Source: Lyophyllum atratum (lineage: Eukaryota; Basidiomycota; Agaricomycetes; Agaricales; Lyophyllaceae). From it: a stretch of 64,000 bases of DNA. The notes below the pieces were generated by a model. The model saw nothing but the letters and a program-made list of their open reading frames with translations. It had not been told where the DNA came from and made no database searches. The stretch lies in assembly GCA_014905825.1 (NCBI GenBank), contig JACGCN010000012.1, positions 930,001-994,000 of the forward strand, written 5' to 3'. Positions 25,300 to 36,477 of the stretch are shown piece after piece; position 1 is the first letter of the stretch; each line of letters opens with the position of its first letter. Made by a program: the position numbers and the translations under genes.

Positions 25300-26494
25300 T
25301 ACGACCAGAACCAACCAACTCATCGCTCGGGACTGTTCTCATTGTGCTCGAGCCGTCTTCTATCTCGCGGATTGTCCTACTGACGCGCATACCAGGCGTA
25401 CTGTCACCGACATTTCTCTTTCCGTTGCAAAGACTAAGAAAATCGTTGTGGTCACGGGTGCAGGCATCTCCTGCTCTTGCGGAATTCCAGTGAGTCTGTT
25501 GCGCTTCTATGTGTAGCTCAATGCCCATACTCTTGTCAGGATTTCCACTTATTCGACGCGTCTTTATTTCGGGATGCCACGCCCACCGCCGTCTTCTACA
25601 CATTTATCTCCAAACTCAAGCAATTCATTGATGCTGCTTCACCTACACCTACTCACCGCTTCATCAACACGCTCGACGCGAAGAACAAACTACTCCGGTC
25701 TTACACGCAAAATATTAATGGTTTGGAGGAATGGGTGGGCCTCCTCGGCACCTCAAGCCAGGGCGTGAAATCGGATGGAAAGGGGAAGTCAAAGATTAAG
25801 ACGAGAAACGTCCGGAACGTGCAACTCCACGGCGACATCCATAGCGTTCGATGCAGATCTTGTTCTGCGGAATACCGTTGCACGAGCGAGCACCTGGATA
25901 TGTTCTTGGAAGGCATACCGCCGAATTGCCCTGAATGTGCATTGCGTCGTAAGTTGTTGTCTCTGCCACGATATTCCACTGCTAACGGTCAAGCCGTAGT
26001 CAAGGCACGCGCTGCTCGCTCCGCTCCACCTATCTGCGTCGGTCCTCTTCGACCTGCTATTGTCCTTTATGATGAACCGCATCCTCTCGGCGACGAAATT
26101 AGCGCCATGCACCTCCCTCAAAGTCAACGGGCTCAGAAAGCTGGTCAAGGAGTTTGCGAAAACTGTCCACGGTTCCACCCCATCCTCTAGCTCGTCGACC
26201 GCTAAGCCATGGCAAGGCAAAGTCGTCTTTGTCAATAACACGCCTCCATCCTCGGAGTGGAACGGCATCATCGATTATCACGTCGAAGGAGATAGCGACA
26301 CCTGGGTAGAAAAGGTTGTTGAACATTGGAAGAAGATGAGACCTGCAAACTGGGAAGTACAGCAATCGCTAGTGGCCATCGACGGAGATGTCAGCATGAG
26401 CGGTGGTTTTAAAACATTCTTGGACAATCTTCAATACAGATCTCTCGCGCCCAGACTCTTCTGTCCTTATGTGACACGCTCTAGATTTCCATAG
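25300..26494 (+). pseudogene. Degenerate sirtuin (SIR2-family NAD-dependent deacetylase) copy
   Basis: Sirtuin blocks are clear: KIVVVTGAGISCSCGIP, SYTQNINGLE, VQLHGDIH with the catalytic His, and the zinc-site pairs CRSC and CPEC. It is damaged in three ways. There is no start codon in the expected frame. After GIP the usual FRS loop segment is missing, with DFHLFDASLF joined directly. Near 26100 about twenty residues before TSLKV are lost together with a frame change, so the tail (from about 26110) is read in another frame. The usual NID motif reads NIN. It lies directly downstream of the Helitron gene and may be a captured copy, but the element's 3' end was not located. Confidence 0.75.
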
Positions 26495-27064
26495 CAATTA
26501 TTTATTAGTACTACACGAACAGTCAAATGCATTTCAAAACCGTAGATGAACATATACTTGACGAATTGAAGACTCAACCAAATCAGGTAGCGGGCTTTGC
26601 CGCTTGTCGGCCCTACCAGCGTTATTTGCTACCTGAGATGATCAGGATAATCCTCTCTATATATGGGATTCAAAACCGAGCCGTGCGACTGGTATTGTGA
26701 CAGTCCACTGCTGATAGTAGAGTCGTGGCCTTCGCTATCAGGTTGCAAAACTCGGTGACGGCGGCCCGGACTCCGCGTCCAGACACGGAACCAATTCTTT
26801 GTTGGCCAAATAGGTCTCGACTCTGACCATCATCACCGCTAAAGAATTTTATCCTCTGCGCCGCATCCTACTATTCGTTTCAGAGGAAATCAGGCCTACA
26901 ACTTCACTATCAAGATATCACGCAAAGAAGCCGACCGAAAACCAAGTCAGAATAGTACTCGAGTACTTTCTATATCTTGAACGGCCACAATTGTCGGAGC
27001 AACTTCACTCGTGGTCTTTATTCCTCGTTATATCCTGGGTTTTTTCTCCTGAAACTATTGCCAG
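26495..27064. other. Intergenic stretch
   Basis: About 570 bp between the sirtuin remnant and the Rtt106-like gene. No gene or repeat was recognised; it presumably holds the promoter of the latter. Confidence 0.5.
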
Positions 27065-28603
27065 ATGGCTTCTGAAACCCCATTTCTCCGTGCGATACTC
27101 CCCTCTCTTCCCAGTGACGTTGCCAAAAAAGTCAGAACATTATGCGGTTCAACATCTGAATCTGAGTATATACTCGACACTCTGATTAGGTTCATAAGTG
27201 GTGCCGAATGTGCTCCGAACTCCACGACGGATGTGCGCGCACATTGGAATGAGAAACAGCAGGCCGCCACACAAATTTTGACTGGGATGACACGTCGACC
27301 AACACCAGAAACAAAACGACCGAGGGAGGAAGACGGGTCTGAGACTGACTCGAAGGCATCCAAACGCCAGCGATCATCTGCACAGGACTCCGCGTCATCA
27401 TCGACATCTCAGGCTACATCAGATGAGCCACTATTCACAATACATTCCGTATCTGCCACATCCCCTGTCCGTAAAAAGGTCGACATCACTATTCACAAAA
27501 CTACGCTCACCATCTCTCATCCTACGACACATGCAATTGAAGCTACCATCCCCCTCTCGTCGCTAACACGCGCATTTCTCCTCCCGACGCGTGGCAAGCA
27601 AAAAGCGCACTGGACCATCGTCCTCCTCTCCTCCGACACTCCAGACCGCGGTAAACCCGCAACCACCACAGCCTCAAACCCCCAAGTCATCTTCGGCATC
27701 GACGCCGTCACCTCCACGCCTCTCACCCTCACAGTATACGACCGATCGGCCAAGACCCCCAGCGTCGTCACCAAAGGCAGCCCCACGCGCCCCACCCTCC
27801 TCGACTTCCTCTCCCGCCTGGGCACACCCCTTATTGAGCCGGAACCCGACGTTTTCAAGAGCGTGTGCACGGGCATCACGAGCGGGGTCAGCGCGAACGA
27901 GGACGGTGTGCCCGGGATCGAAGCCTACCGCGGCGCCAAGCCGGGCAGCCTGTGGTTCACGCGTGCGGGGATCTTGTGGGGCGAGAGCAAGCCGTGCGAA
28001 TTCTGGGCGCTCGAGGACCTGATCGGGAAGAGCGAGGGCCTGCGCGTTGTAGGTGCGACCGGGCGGACGTGCACTGTTGTGCTGACGCGGAAGAGCGGGG
28101 AGGAGGTGGCGGAGGGTGAGGAGGATATGGGGGTGGAGACTGAGTTTGGGATGGTCGATGCGAAGGAGAGGACGGGGATTGATGCGTGGGTGAGGACGTT
28201 CCGGGCGCTGTTTGGGAAGAAGGTTGTGGGCGAGGGGAAGGTCATAGGGGCGGATGAGGACGACTCGGATGAGGAGGATGAGGACTTCGAGATGGATTCG
28301 GACGAGGATCTGGACGGGTCCGAATCTTCTAGCAACACTTCAGATGAGGAAGAGGGGGGTGGGAGTGAGAAAGATGCCGAGGAAAGCGATGAAGAGGGAC
28401 AAGAAAGCGGACAGGAGGAAGAGCTCAAAGAAGAAAATCACCCGCTTCTGCGCCCAGGTGCAATGCCTCGTCGGATGAATCGTGCTGTCATTGATATGGT
28501 GGTCGGCATGGTTGAGGAGGACATGATGGGCACAGTTGATGCTCCAGAATCGCTTACTGACGGCGATGAGGAGGAGCCGGAAGAAGATGAGCTGGAAGAT
28601 TAA
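27065..28603 (+). CDS. Rtt106-like histone chaperone
   Basis: Intronless, 512 aa. The arrangement is that of Rtt106-type chaperones, which bind H3-H4 through tandem PH domains. The N-terminal region (1-60) precedes a basic, Ser-rich linker with KRPREE and SKRQRSS motifs that could serve as a nuclear signal. The first PH-like domain spans about 120-255 (HWTIVLLSS, PQVIFGIDAV). The second spans about 260-390 (GAKPGSLWFTRAGILWG, CEFWALEDLIG). From about 395 the tail is strongly acidic (DEDDSDEEDEDFEMDSDEDL and further Glu/Asp runs), as expected for a histone chaperone. GC content rises in the middle of the gene compared with its flanks. Confidence 0.8.
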   Translation: MASETPFLRAILPSLPSDVAKKVRTLCGSTSESEYILDTLIRFISGAECAPNSTTDVRAHWNEKQQAATQILTGMTRRPTPETKRPREEDGSETDSKASKRQRSSAQDSASSSTSQATSDEPLFTIHSVSATSPVRKKVDITIHKTTLTISHPTTHAIEATIPLSSLTRAFLLPTRGKQKAHWTIVLLSSDTPDRGKPATTTASNPQVIFGIDAVTSTPLTLTVYDRSAKTPSVVTKGSPTRPTLLDFLSRLGTPLIEPEPDVFKSVCTGITSGVSANEDGVPGIEAYRGAKPGSLWFTRAGILWGESKPCEFWALEDLIGKSEGLRVVGATGRTCTVVLTRKSGEEVAEGEEDMGVETEFGMVDAKERTGIDAWVRTFRALFGKKVVGEGKVIGADEDDSDEEDEDFEMDSDEDLDGSESSSNTSDEEEGGGSEKDAEESDEEGQESGQEEELKEENHPLLRPGAMPRRMNRAVIDMVVGMVEEDMMGTVDAPESLTDGDEEEPEEDELED

Positions 28604-29107
28604 TGGTTTATCTCGGGATGACTGGTTGCGCTTCTACTTCGACGCATGCATACATACGTTGACTGGGACACTGTCACGGGAGAGTTGAATGCAGCTAGGC
28701 TGTACGAGTGTTCTCCTGGTATAGATGAACAACCTATCGAAATCCAGAGGAAGCCCACATACAACATTGTTGGCCTCGCATCCGCTTTATTTTGTGAACC
28801 CTGTTTTTTTGTTCACCTTAAACCTATCTCATCGATGCTCAAACCCTATCGCTTTCTATGAGCCACGATGTCTCTTATTTCGAAAAAGCATGTCGGTCGA
28901 GGCACCTTGCTTGTGGCTTCATTAATTCTTGATATTCTCCACATGAACTAAGAATGTCTTGGGGATAGAAAATATTGGCGGGGCACAACTGTTTTCCATG
29001 TCCTTAGAATAATGCCACAGTAAGAGAAGCAACATGTAGAAGCAACGAAAATGGAAGTAAGAGATTACATTTCTAAGTTATTCTTTATTTTTGCTTGAAG
29101 GCGAGTT
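28604..29107. other. Intergenic stretch
   Basis: About 500 bp between the converging Rtt106-like gene and the 3' end of the serine hydrolase. Nothing recognised. Confidence 0.5.
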
Positions 29108-29716
29108 TCAAAGCTTATCCCAGTATACCTCTGCGCGCTCGCGAACGGTATCGCCAAGAGGCTTCGGGACACCTGCTTCCGCACCATCCCATAACCCAGC
29201 CCAAAAGCCAGCCATGCCAAGCCCAATATGGTCTCCCTCCACGTTCAATTCCGCGATCATACCATTGTCACTGGTACTCTTGTCGTTGAAGGTCCAGAAG
29301 GGCTTTTCTGTATCATTCGCGGGCTGGAAGTAGTGGCATCAGGATTCCACATAGTATACAGGAATTGACAATAGAGACTTACAGTGCTGATCAAAAGGCT
29401 GACGTTAAAGAGGTCGCCGTTGAAATGTTCGACTCGAATGTGAGAGAACCAGGGGCTGTTGACAGCACCCATGAGCATGGGGATACCTGGCCTGATAGCG
29501 CCTGGCAGAATTGTAGTAAGGTTGGAGGCGAACTCCGCGCAGGTCGCAGTCGCAGGAGGCGAAGGATTTTCTGGCGTGATCAGACAGAGTTCGATCATCC
29601 CGTAGCCGTCGTTATTGTAGGTTCCAGCAATTTGTGTGAAGTTAACAGTAGGGGGCTCCGAATTGTCGGGGCGGGGAGTAGCTCGTGGCGGGGGAATAGA
29701 TTTCTGGGCCTTGTAC
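29108..29716 (-). CDS. Serine hydrolase (beta-lactamase fold), 3' exons beyond the transposon
   Basis: These are the last exons of the gene starting at 44396. The acceptor ...GGCAG lies just after the transposon, and translation resumes as YKAQKSIPPPRATPRPDNS, in phase with the upstream exon that ends WSSR. It continues with IAGTYNNDGYGMIELCL, typical of the C-terminal lipocalin-like part of fungal beta-lactamase-related proteins. A 50-60 nt intron near 29330-29385 separates the final exon, which ends VRERAEVYWDKL with TGA at 29108-29110. No coding lesion was seen. See 42765-44396 for the catalytic half. Confidence 0.75.
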
Positions 29717-29730
29717 CTGCCATTTGCTGT

Positions 29731-29733
29731 TTA
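29731..29733. other. Target-site duplication (left), TTA
   Basis: TTA abuts the left inverted repeat and is repeated at 42722-42724 next to the right one. Three-base duplications are usual for CACTA/EnSpm-type elements. Confidence 0.8.
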
Positions 29734-29839
29734 CACCAGGGGCAAACATCAAGGCAGTTGAATTTCAACTGCCGCAGAGGCACCTGGCTGGGAGTTGACT
29801 CGCCCTAGAAAAATATCGTTCCCAAATTATGTAACACTC
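29734..29839 (+). repeat. Left terminal inverted repeat (106 bp)
   Basis: It matches the reverse complement of 42616-42721 with a single T/C difference near 29830. It contains a near-perfect palindrome at 29753-29773: GGCAGTTGAA, one T, then its complement. Confidence 0.95.
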
Positions 29840-30162
29840 CCGCGCATGAAACCACAATCTATAGATTAGATAACGAATCCAGCCAATAGCTCGAAGTATG
29901 TGTTTAGTGGTGCTAAGTACGGGCCTAAGGGATTACTCGCGGTTCATGTTGTACAGATCTTAAACAAATTGTGGTATTGCTATGGACACATGAAGTTGCG
30001 AAGCTAGTCAACTAAATAGGCAACATCACAGAAAATGCCATCCACGGGCCGTTTGAGGACCTGTGCCCTTGTCCGTCATAAGTCGCAGATGTGCGAGTCA
30101 TCGAGAATGTGAAGACGGCTGGCAGAGATGCAGTGGTGGAGGTCTGCACGCTTGGCTGGTCG

Positions 30163-30326
30163 CCGTCAAAGCAGGACTGCCTCAATGCCGTCAACTATAA
30201 TGAGAGCACCATCGGTGACACATAGGGCAGCCGTAACCTCAGAATAATGGGAGGGAGGGTCCGCACTATGGGCAATGACTAACATGCTGTGGATATTATT
30301 CAACTTGCCAACAAGGGCCCGAATCT
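30163..30326 (-). pseudogene. Elongation factor 2 fragment, N-terminal GTPase region
   Basis: The minus strand reads IRALVGKLNNIHSMLVIAH, then PPSHYSEVTAALCVTDGALI and VDGIEAVL before a stop. In eEF2 this corresponds to IRALM..NIRNMSVIAH, then SPGHVDFSSEVTAAL and VTDGALVVVD. The segment between them, which includes the P-loop HGKST, is deleted. A stop precedes IRAL. It is a non-functional captured fragment inside the transposon. Confidence 0.8.
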
Positions 30327-30449
30327 AATCTGAATAACAAAAAGAAATTGATATAAACGTTGGGCTGCGTCGCAGACCTGTTGTTATGCTAATGAGCACA
30401 TCAGTGAGCACATCCTTCTATGATCCGAAGAAATCAGGACGTACAGTTG

Positions 30450-30780
30450 AAGCCAGCGCGATGCATGGTGGGGATGAGCTGTCCTCCTCCACAATGAATA
30501 GACTCGGCATGGAGCGTGACATCGAGGATGTTGTAGCGAACACCTCGGATGTTCTTCTCAGCGCGGACACCTTCCTTGGTAGCCCACTGGAGCGCAGTAA
30601 TGCAAGAGTCCTTGGTTTCGTTCAGGTACTGAACGCCTTTGGTGACATCGACTAGCAAGTTGGGGCCGGTCTTCGAAATCCAACTCTTGTGACGCTTGAT
30701 ACCTTCGACGAGCTTGGGAAAATCGGCGGTGTTCTTCACCTCGACGGCGACTTGCACGACGGGCGAGACGGAGAACCTCC
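30450..30780 (-). pseudogene. Elongation factor 2 fragments, domains III and IV
   Basis: Two pieces of eEF2 are joined in one open frame. [16 protein letters not shown] followed by [11 protein letters not shown] is from domain [40 protein letters not shown] and [20 protein letters not shown] are from domain IV. Roughly 190 residues normally lie between them. This C-terminal piece lies upstream, in reading direction, of the N-terminal piece at 30163-30326, so the order is scrambled relative to the parent gene. The surrounding 258-codon frame (31210-30434) otherwise shows no EF-2 similarity. Confidence 0.85.
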
Positions 30781-30948
30781 TGACACCGTCTCGAGATGTC
30801 GCAGGATGGTGGAGCAAAAGAGGCAGCATCAGGGGGACGGTGCGCGCTATCGCCGGGTTTAGAGCCGATGCAGAGCCGCCTTGCGAGACCGCAGCTGCCG
30901 CAGGTTTAGCCGAGTGTATATGGGAGCTGGCGTGGACTAACTGAGGCC

Positions 30949-32165
30949 CTATGCGCCCTCCAGCATCCGAGTACGTGGGGAGACACACCTTCGTCTTCTC
31001 AAGTAGTGGTTTAGCCCCTTTGATACCCGAGTCTTGAGCGCTGAGACAGCTTGCTATCGGGCGAGACGGCAACCCAAGAGATGACGTCACTGCCATCTCT
31101 GACGAGGCAACGGACGTCCATAACGGCGTGGTGGAACACAGATGGTCGTGACACATGATGTAGGACAATGTTGACGCGACACCGAGTGTTTCAGTACGGT
31201 AGCACCGCACCGGTGAATGGATGTCGAGAGAACGTCGCTGTCGTTGGGGTCCTGTAGCTTTGTCATCCGGGGTATACTGAAGATGAGGTCGCCACCATCA
31301 TTACACGCTGCTGTTATCCGTGTCGACGTTCTGGGAACCGATGCTGGCGAGGTAGCGATTGTCTGAGCACTGACGCACTGACATGAGCAGGATAACTAAT
31401 ATCCATGCCTGTGCGCCCCCCAGCGTCCGAGTGCACGATGGGTGTGCTAGGACGCTCCCAGGAGGCATGGAATATCATGATTTCTGTCCCCTCGGTGCCA
31501 GGAGGAGTTGATGGAGCCGGAGGCAGGCGAGCTACTTGCAGGACAGGAGTATTGAGGGGTGTGGAGAGGATGGGGATGAGCTGCCGCCTGCGAACGCCCC
31601 CGAGTCGCCCGGTCGTTGACGCCGCTTCCGAATCCGTCCCAGGTGTCGCCGAAGGCCTAACAGGAGATACTGGCGACGTGGATGTCTTGTCCGACCCCCC
31701 AGCACCGGATGGTGGTTGAACGGTGAGGATGTCTTGGATGCGGTGGGCGTCCCCGACGGTGGTACGATGAGACTGAGGCCACAGTGGGATTCTCTGACTG
31801 TGTAGAAGCGGGCACGAAGCCGCGTCGACCTAGACCGCCAATGTATGCGGTGGTCATCGAGATTGACAGCGATGGCGAGGACGAGGGCGGAGGCCGAGCA
31901 GGATGAGGAGTCGGGTAAGTTTCCTGGCGCTCACTCAAGCAGCTGCTGCCAGCGTTGTCATTGAAGGCCAACGGTGGCTTCGACGATGTCCCAAGACTGG
32001 GAGGGGTCGATGTATCTGCGAATCTTCCGGTAAGGTCGTCGTCGTTGTATGAAGCTGATCCCACCGTTGCGTTGCGCGCGCACAGCACGATCGGCATGCC
32101 ACCCATACCCATGCGCCCCCCAGCGTGCGAGTGCGTATCGAGAGACGTGCTCGGACGCTCTAACT
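30949..32165. repeat. Three spaced copies of a GCGCCCYCCAGC motif block
   Basis: Related 40-60 bp blocks occur at about 30949, 31402 and 32106, each with TGCGCCCYCCAGCRTSCGAG followed by TRC; the latter two also share GCTMGGACGCTC. On the minus strand each reads like HSHAGGRM / YSDAGGRI. They may be repeated exons of a low-complexity cargo gene or decayed duplications. Confidence 0.45.
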
Positions 32166-32817
32166 GTGTTTTGCGTCTGGTATCACCGTCATCTTGAGTG
32201 TCGCTACGGCTTATAGCTGGAAGAGCCGCTGGCGGAGGGAGATGAGCTTCCCGAAAGGCAGGAGGGGTCGGAGGGGTCGACGAAGGTGTAATATGAGGTG
32301 GAGGTCGGTCACGGGCGACGGAAGGCAGTGTCGGACGGGGATGGATGGCTTCGAAGCGGTGTAGGTGCAGGGAACGTAGTCGTTGGACGTCGTTCGGTCC
32401 AGAAGCGATCCGATTGGAGGCAAGACGGGATCGCAGTTGTTCATGTTGCGGTGTCGTAAGGCCGTTGGTGGGCCTGTTGGTTCATCGGCTAGGCGTCCTC
32501 GCCCGCTGTCCTCCAGGTTCAAGCTCTGTCTCCTCCCTCGCGCTCCTGGTCTCCCTCGGTCCCGCCTTCTCCTCCTCATTCGTCTTCATCGTCGTCTTCT
32601 TCCTCGCTCTCGTCTCCAACTCTCCGTCTCCCTGTCCTCTCCCACCAGCGCTCATCTTCTTCCTCGCTTTCCTCGTCTTCCAACTCCGGCTGTTCTGGTG
32701 CGTTGCGCGGTTGTCCCGTCTTCGTGAAGGCCCCGGATTTGGTCTAGCTAAGGTAGATAGAGTGTACGACTGACTGACCGTTAGCCGTGGTAACGTTGCT
32801 GGTGACACCCCGAACAA
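31657..32817 (-). other. Low-complexity Pro/Ser/Arg-rich open frames inside the transposon
   Basis: Minus-strand frames at 32817-32482, 32579-32211 and 32112-31657 are rich in Pro, Ser, Arg and Glu. No domain is recognisable and no splice pattern joins them convincingly. They may be exons of an unknown cargo gene or simply a CT-rich, non-coding region. Confidence 0.25.
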
Positions 32818-33284
32818 TGGCTGGAAACGTTACCAGTCCCAGAACACTTAGCCGGGGCAACTCGCCGGATCGGGTAAGTGGTATGATTAGATAACACGCG
32901 TCTGGCCATCTACCGTCATGAGCGTCCAAGTCCGTCGACGCGACTGGCCGCAACTTCTATTATTGTCTGCCTCTGGGGTCATGGACACTATCCACAGTCC
33001 CATCTGTGAGCTTCCAAGCCTTCCTTTCAGTCTACAACCATCCACAAGCGCCACAACCTGTACTATTGAGTACACATCAAATATACTTTTTCTTTTGCTC
33101 TCATTCAAGTTGCCTGAACTCGATCGCGACACCCGACCACAAGTCTTTCCTGTGGCCCAAATCACATAGTGCAGCCATTGTCCGCCGGTTCATGGCCAAG
33201 GTCCCGAGCTATTAAAGTGAGTTATGTCTTTCGGAAGACCTATTAACTTCTTTTGACTTTGAGTGGACACTTTCAGCGTCGATA

Positions 33285-36200
33285 ATGTCCTCTCCCCCGT
33301 CTCCTGAAAAGCGTCGTTATGACGTGATCTCAGGACACCTCACATCCCCCCTTGCATCAAAGCGACGTCGTGTATACTCCGAAGCATCTGCGATCACCAA
33401 TTCCCCGGCAAGTTATCAACCTTCTGCCAGTCCCGAAGAACAACTCGTCATGGGGCTTTGTGCTGGCGCAAGCAGCAACCTATATGCCTTTCAAGACACC
33501 CGAGATGGATCGTCAAACACTGGGGTCGTGCCTTTGCGTCTCTCGCCGCCGCCGCCATCAACAGTTCTCGATTCTATCGCCTCGATGGACAACGAAACCC
33601 ACGTGAATCGACTGTCGATTCGCGAGGCTATGACGGCTGGAAAAGGCACCGAAAGCGCGTATCCACGGCATATCCGAGATTACGAACAATTCATGCTCAA
33701 GGATCAAGCGATGCGTCTCGACGAAAACCCGCAATGGATCATTGTCCCACCCCATCCGATTACTGCCACGAAGGTAGCCACCTTTCTGCAACATGAAACG
33801 ACGCGTCCAAAGGTGCGGATTTCCCACCAATAAATAGTTTGTATTCTTTCTCACCTTCTTTCTCCCAGCGCACATCAGACGGCCGTGAACTCCCCGGCAC
33901 GCGCCTTGGTCCCGAGGCTATCAGCCAATGTATCAGTGCACTTGAAAACTATCGGTATCACCGGAAAGGGAGCGATCCACGCTATAAGGATAACGCGGAA
34001 GCTCAGAAGCCCCTACGCGATGATGAACGAATTACCACATATGAAAAGAACTCAAAAGCGAAGGAGCCTGAACGCCTGGCTGAATCTCAGGAACACAAAG
34101 CATTGGGAGCGCAGTCAGGTGAGCTTTTCACCTGAATCTTTCGATTCATGATGCTTCTACGTTGCAGATACATACACAAGGGAACAATTAATCCGAGCTT
34201 CAATGTGGTGCCTCGAGTCGGCTCGTGGCTCGAAACTACAGGTCCATATTGGAGTCAGAGACCGAGCGATGCTCCTCATTGGATCCTCAACAGCCTATCG
34301 CGGGGACAACACACGGCGCATCCAACTGTCCGATCTCAGCATGCGGGACATCGCAATGGTTGATATTGGGCCTGATGTAAAGGTTACGGTGCGTGCACTT
34401 TCTTCTGGCCTATGCACGCTGAGGCCAAATTCTGACCAATCCATCAAGGCCCTCGTTCTACTCTCTGATCAAGGAAAGACTAACACGACTGGCCGAATCG
34501 ACGAGCAGGGCGCATTTCGTCATCGTAAGCCCGAGCTTTGCCCAGTCGGCGGCCTCGGCTTCTATTTCTTTAGCCTTTATCATCTCATGGACAAGGCACA
34601 CCCTGAGTTTGCTCCGAATTATTCTCGAGGAGGGGAGCTTGGGTACAGATCATGGTATAGGATATCCTTATTTCCGGGGTCTGGCGGCGACGAATCAGAG
34701 ATGACATACGAAAGTACGTTAGCCCGCCTTTTTAATTGTATCTTGCTCACTTGCATCGTTTAGACCATCGTAAACGAGTCAATCTTATCCATGTGAAGAA
34801 CGACATTGCCATTAACAAGGTCACACATGCTGGGCGACCTTTTGCGGCTATGAATGCTCGGGAACATCGCGCGACGTCCGACGATACTCGTGCACTTGGC
34901 AACTGGAGCCAGAGTGGCTCTTTTCGTGAAGCCTATGAACGATCACTTCCAACCGACGCTATGCTTGCTGCAGCTTCCTTCAACGGGAGAAAGCAGGAAT
35001 CGTACTTTGTTGCACGGGACACTCTTGGTACGCCTTTTGACATGCTCTTACCTGCCATACAGTGACACCTTGCCCATAGATCCGCCCATGGACCTTTGCC
35101 AGGCAATATTTCCCTGGGTTGAGGATGAGCTGGCCGCACTAAAGGAGCGCTGCACATCCATGGGACGAGTCGCCACAGATGTTTCATTGGCGCGCTTCCT
35201 CGATGTCCTCCAGCGACTTCGGCGAGTCATCCTCCAGGATGCTGCCGTCCTGTCGACTCAGTATCGTGACTGTGAGCTCTTTCGGTATGCTCCTTTCAAC
35301 ACTACACGTTTCTCCACTTTTGCAGCTACTGCTGCTGACTCGATTCAACGCGCTGAAGAGGAAGCTCGTCATCGACTCTCAGCCCTCCCGGAAACAATCG
35401 CTGGGTCTCTTCGTGGGATCGTGACATCTAGCCATTTGCAGCAAGAACTATTTTACGAGCAGCTGCGGAAAGAAAACGCCCACCTCACAACACGGGTAGA
35501 GTCTTTCGATATGTTGCTGCGAGCGCATGCCATGGGATCAAGCTCACAGCGACGGAAGGCTTTTGCCGCTCTCACTCCCCAACCCTCCTCAGTTGGTGTC
35601 ACCTCTGACACTATGCCTGCACCCCCGGCGATGCCGCTTACTACACTATCCCTTTCCAATATCCCATCTTCTACCAACACACAATCACTTGCCGTCCCGC
35701 CATCTTCAGCAACAACAATCAGCCTTTCCGGACAGATGTATCCCGCTACAACATTTCTGTTATCGCGCGATCCCGTTGAGCAAGAGAAGCAGCTCGCTCA
35801 GATTGACCTCCTTGAAAAGAGGTTCAGCCCCGATCGTATGCGGAAGCACCAATTCCAATGGATTCGCTCATCAACCGAGTCGCAGGGCGATGAATGGCGG
35901 CCAATCTATTTCTATTGGAAGCCAGCAGAAAAGAACGCGAGTCCCACCATCGAGGAGATATGGACGGAGTACGCATTTGGGATGAATGGTCACCTCTCGG
36001 TCAGTGAACTCAACGCTGGCTGGAGCGCCCGATGGAGGGGCAGTGGTGCAGCAAGAACGGAGACGTCACGACGAAAGAAAATCATCACGCTCATCGAAAC
36101 GCTATCTGCAAAGCCGAACTGGAATTCTGAACTGGCCTTGCGCTTTCTCAAAGCGCAGTATCATATCCCCAACCCTTCTGTCCCATACTTAAAGACGACC

Positions 36201-36317
36201 AGGGCATTCATCGATCGCCTTCAGAAGGCAGATGGACAACTTACAAAAGAAATCCTCGACAATTCAGATGTATTCACATCGTCAATAGGTTGTTTAAATA
36301 ATGTATTCATCTCTTAG
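33285..36317 (+). CDS. Crypton/Ndc10-like tyrosine recombinase with GCR1_C-type DNA-binding domain
   Basis: About six exons joined by short introns with clear sites. The N-terminal exon leads to SAYPRHIRDYEQFML, a core-binding-like region. The catalytic part shows VRDRAMLLIGSSTAYRGDN with the first Arg, KVTHAGRPFAA with the H-x-x-R pair, then GNWSQSGSFREAYERSLP with the Trp and the likely nucleophilic Tyr. All four R-H-R-Y residues are thus present. A coiled, charged linker follows, then a C-terminal block (FQWIRSSTE, WRPIYFYWKP, TIEEIWTEYAFGMNG) of the GCR1_C type found in fungal Crypton/Ndc10 proteins. TAG is at 36315-36317. It is either cargo of the Plavaka element or a nested Crypton; no Crypton ends were identified. 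Confidence 0.8.
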
Positions 36318-36477
36318 AGTCATCTATCTGTAGCTTAATACTTTTATTCACAATATACAGCTACCTTTAGCTGAGCTTAATGACATCCGTCACTTTCTAC
36401 TTTATGCCCTGGGTCGCGAAACTCAAAAGTCGACGCGTTGTTTACAGTTGTTGTACCCATGTCCTCAGAATGAGATA

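Noticed and set aside
27517..28428. Minus-strand Ser-rich frames across the Rtt106-like gene
   Set aside because: The Ser runs are the antisense of the acidic GAG/GAT-rich tail; no independent support.
30434..31210. 258-codon frame read as one cargo protein
   Set aside because: Only its C-terminal third resembles EF-2, in two deleted pieces. The N-terminal part has no recognisable content, so I call the fragments only.
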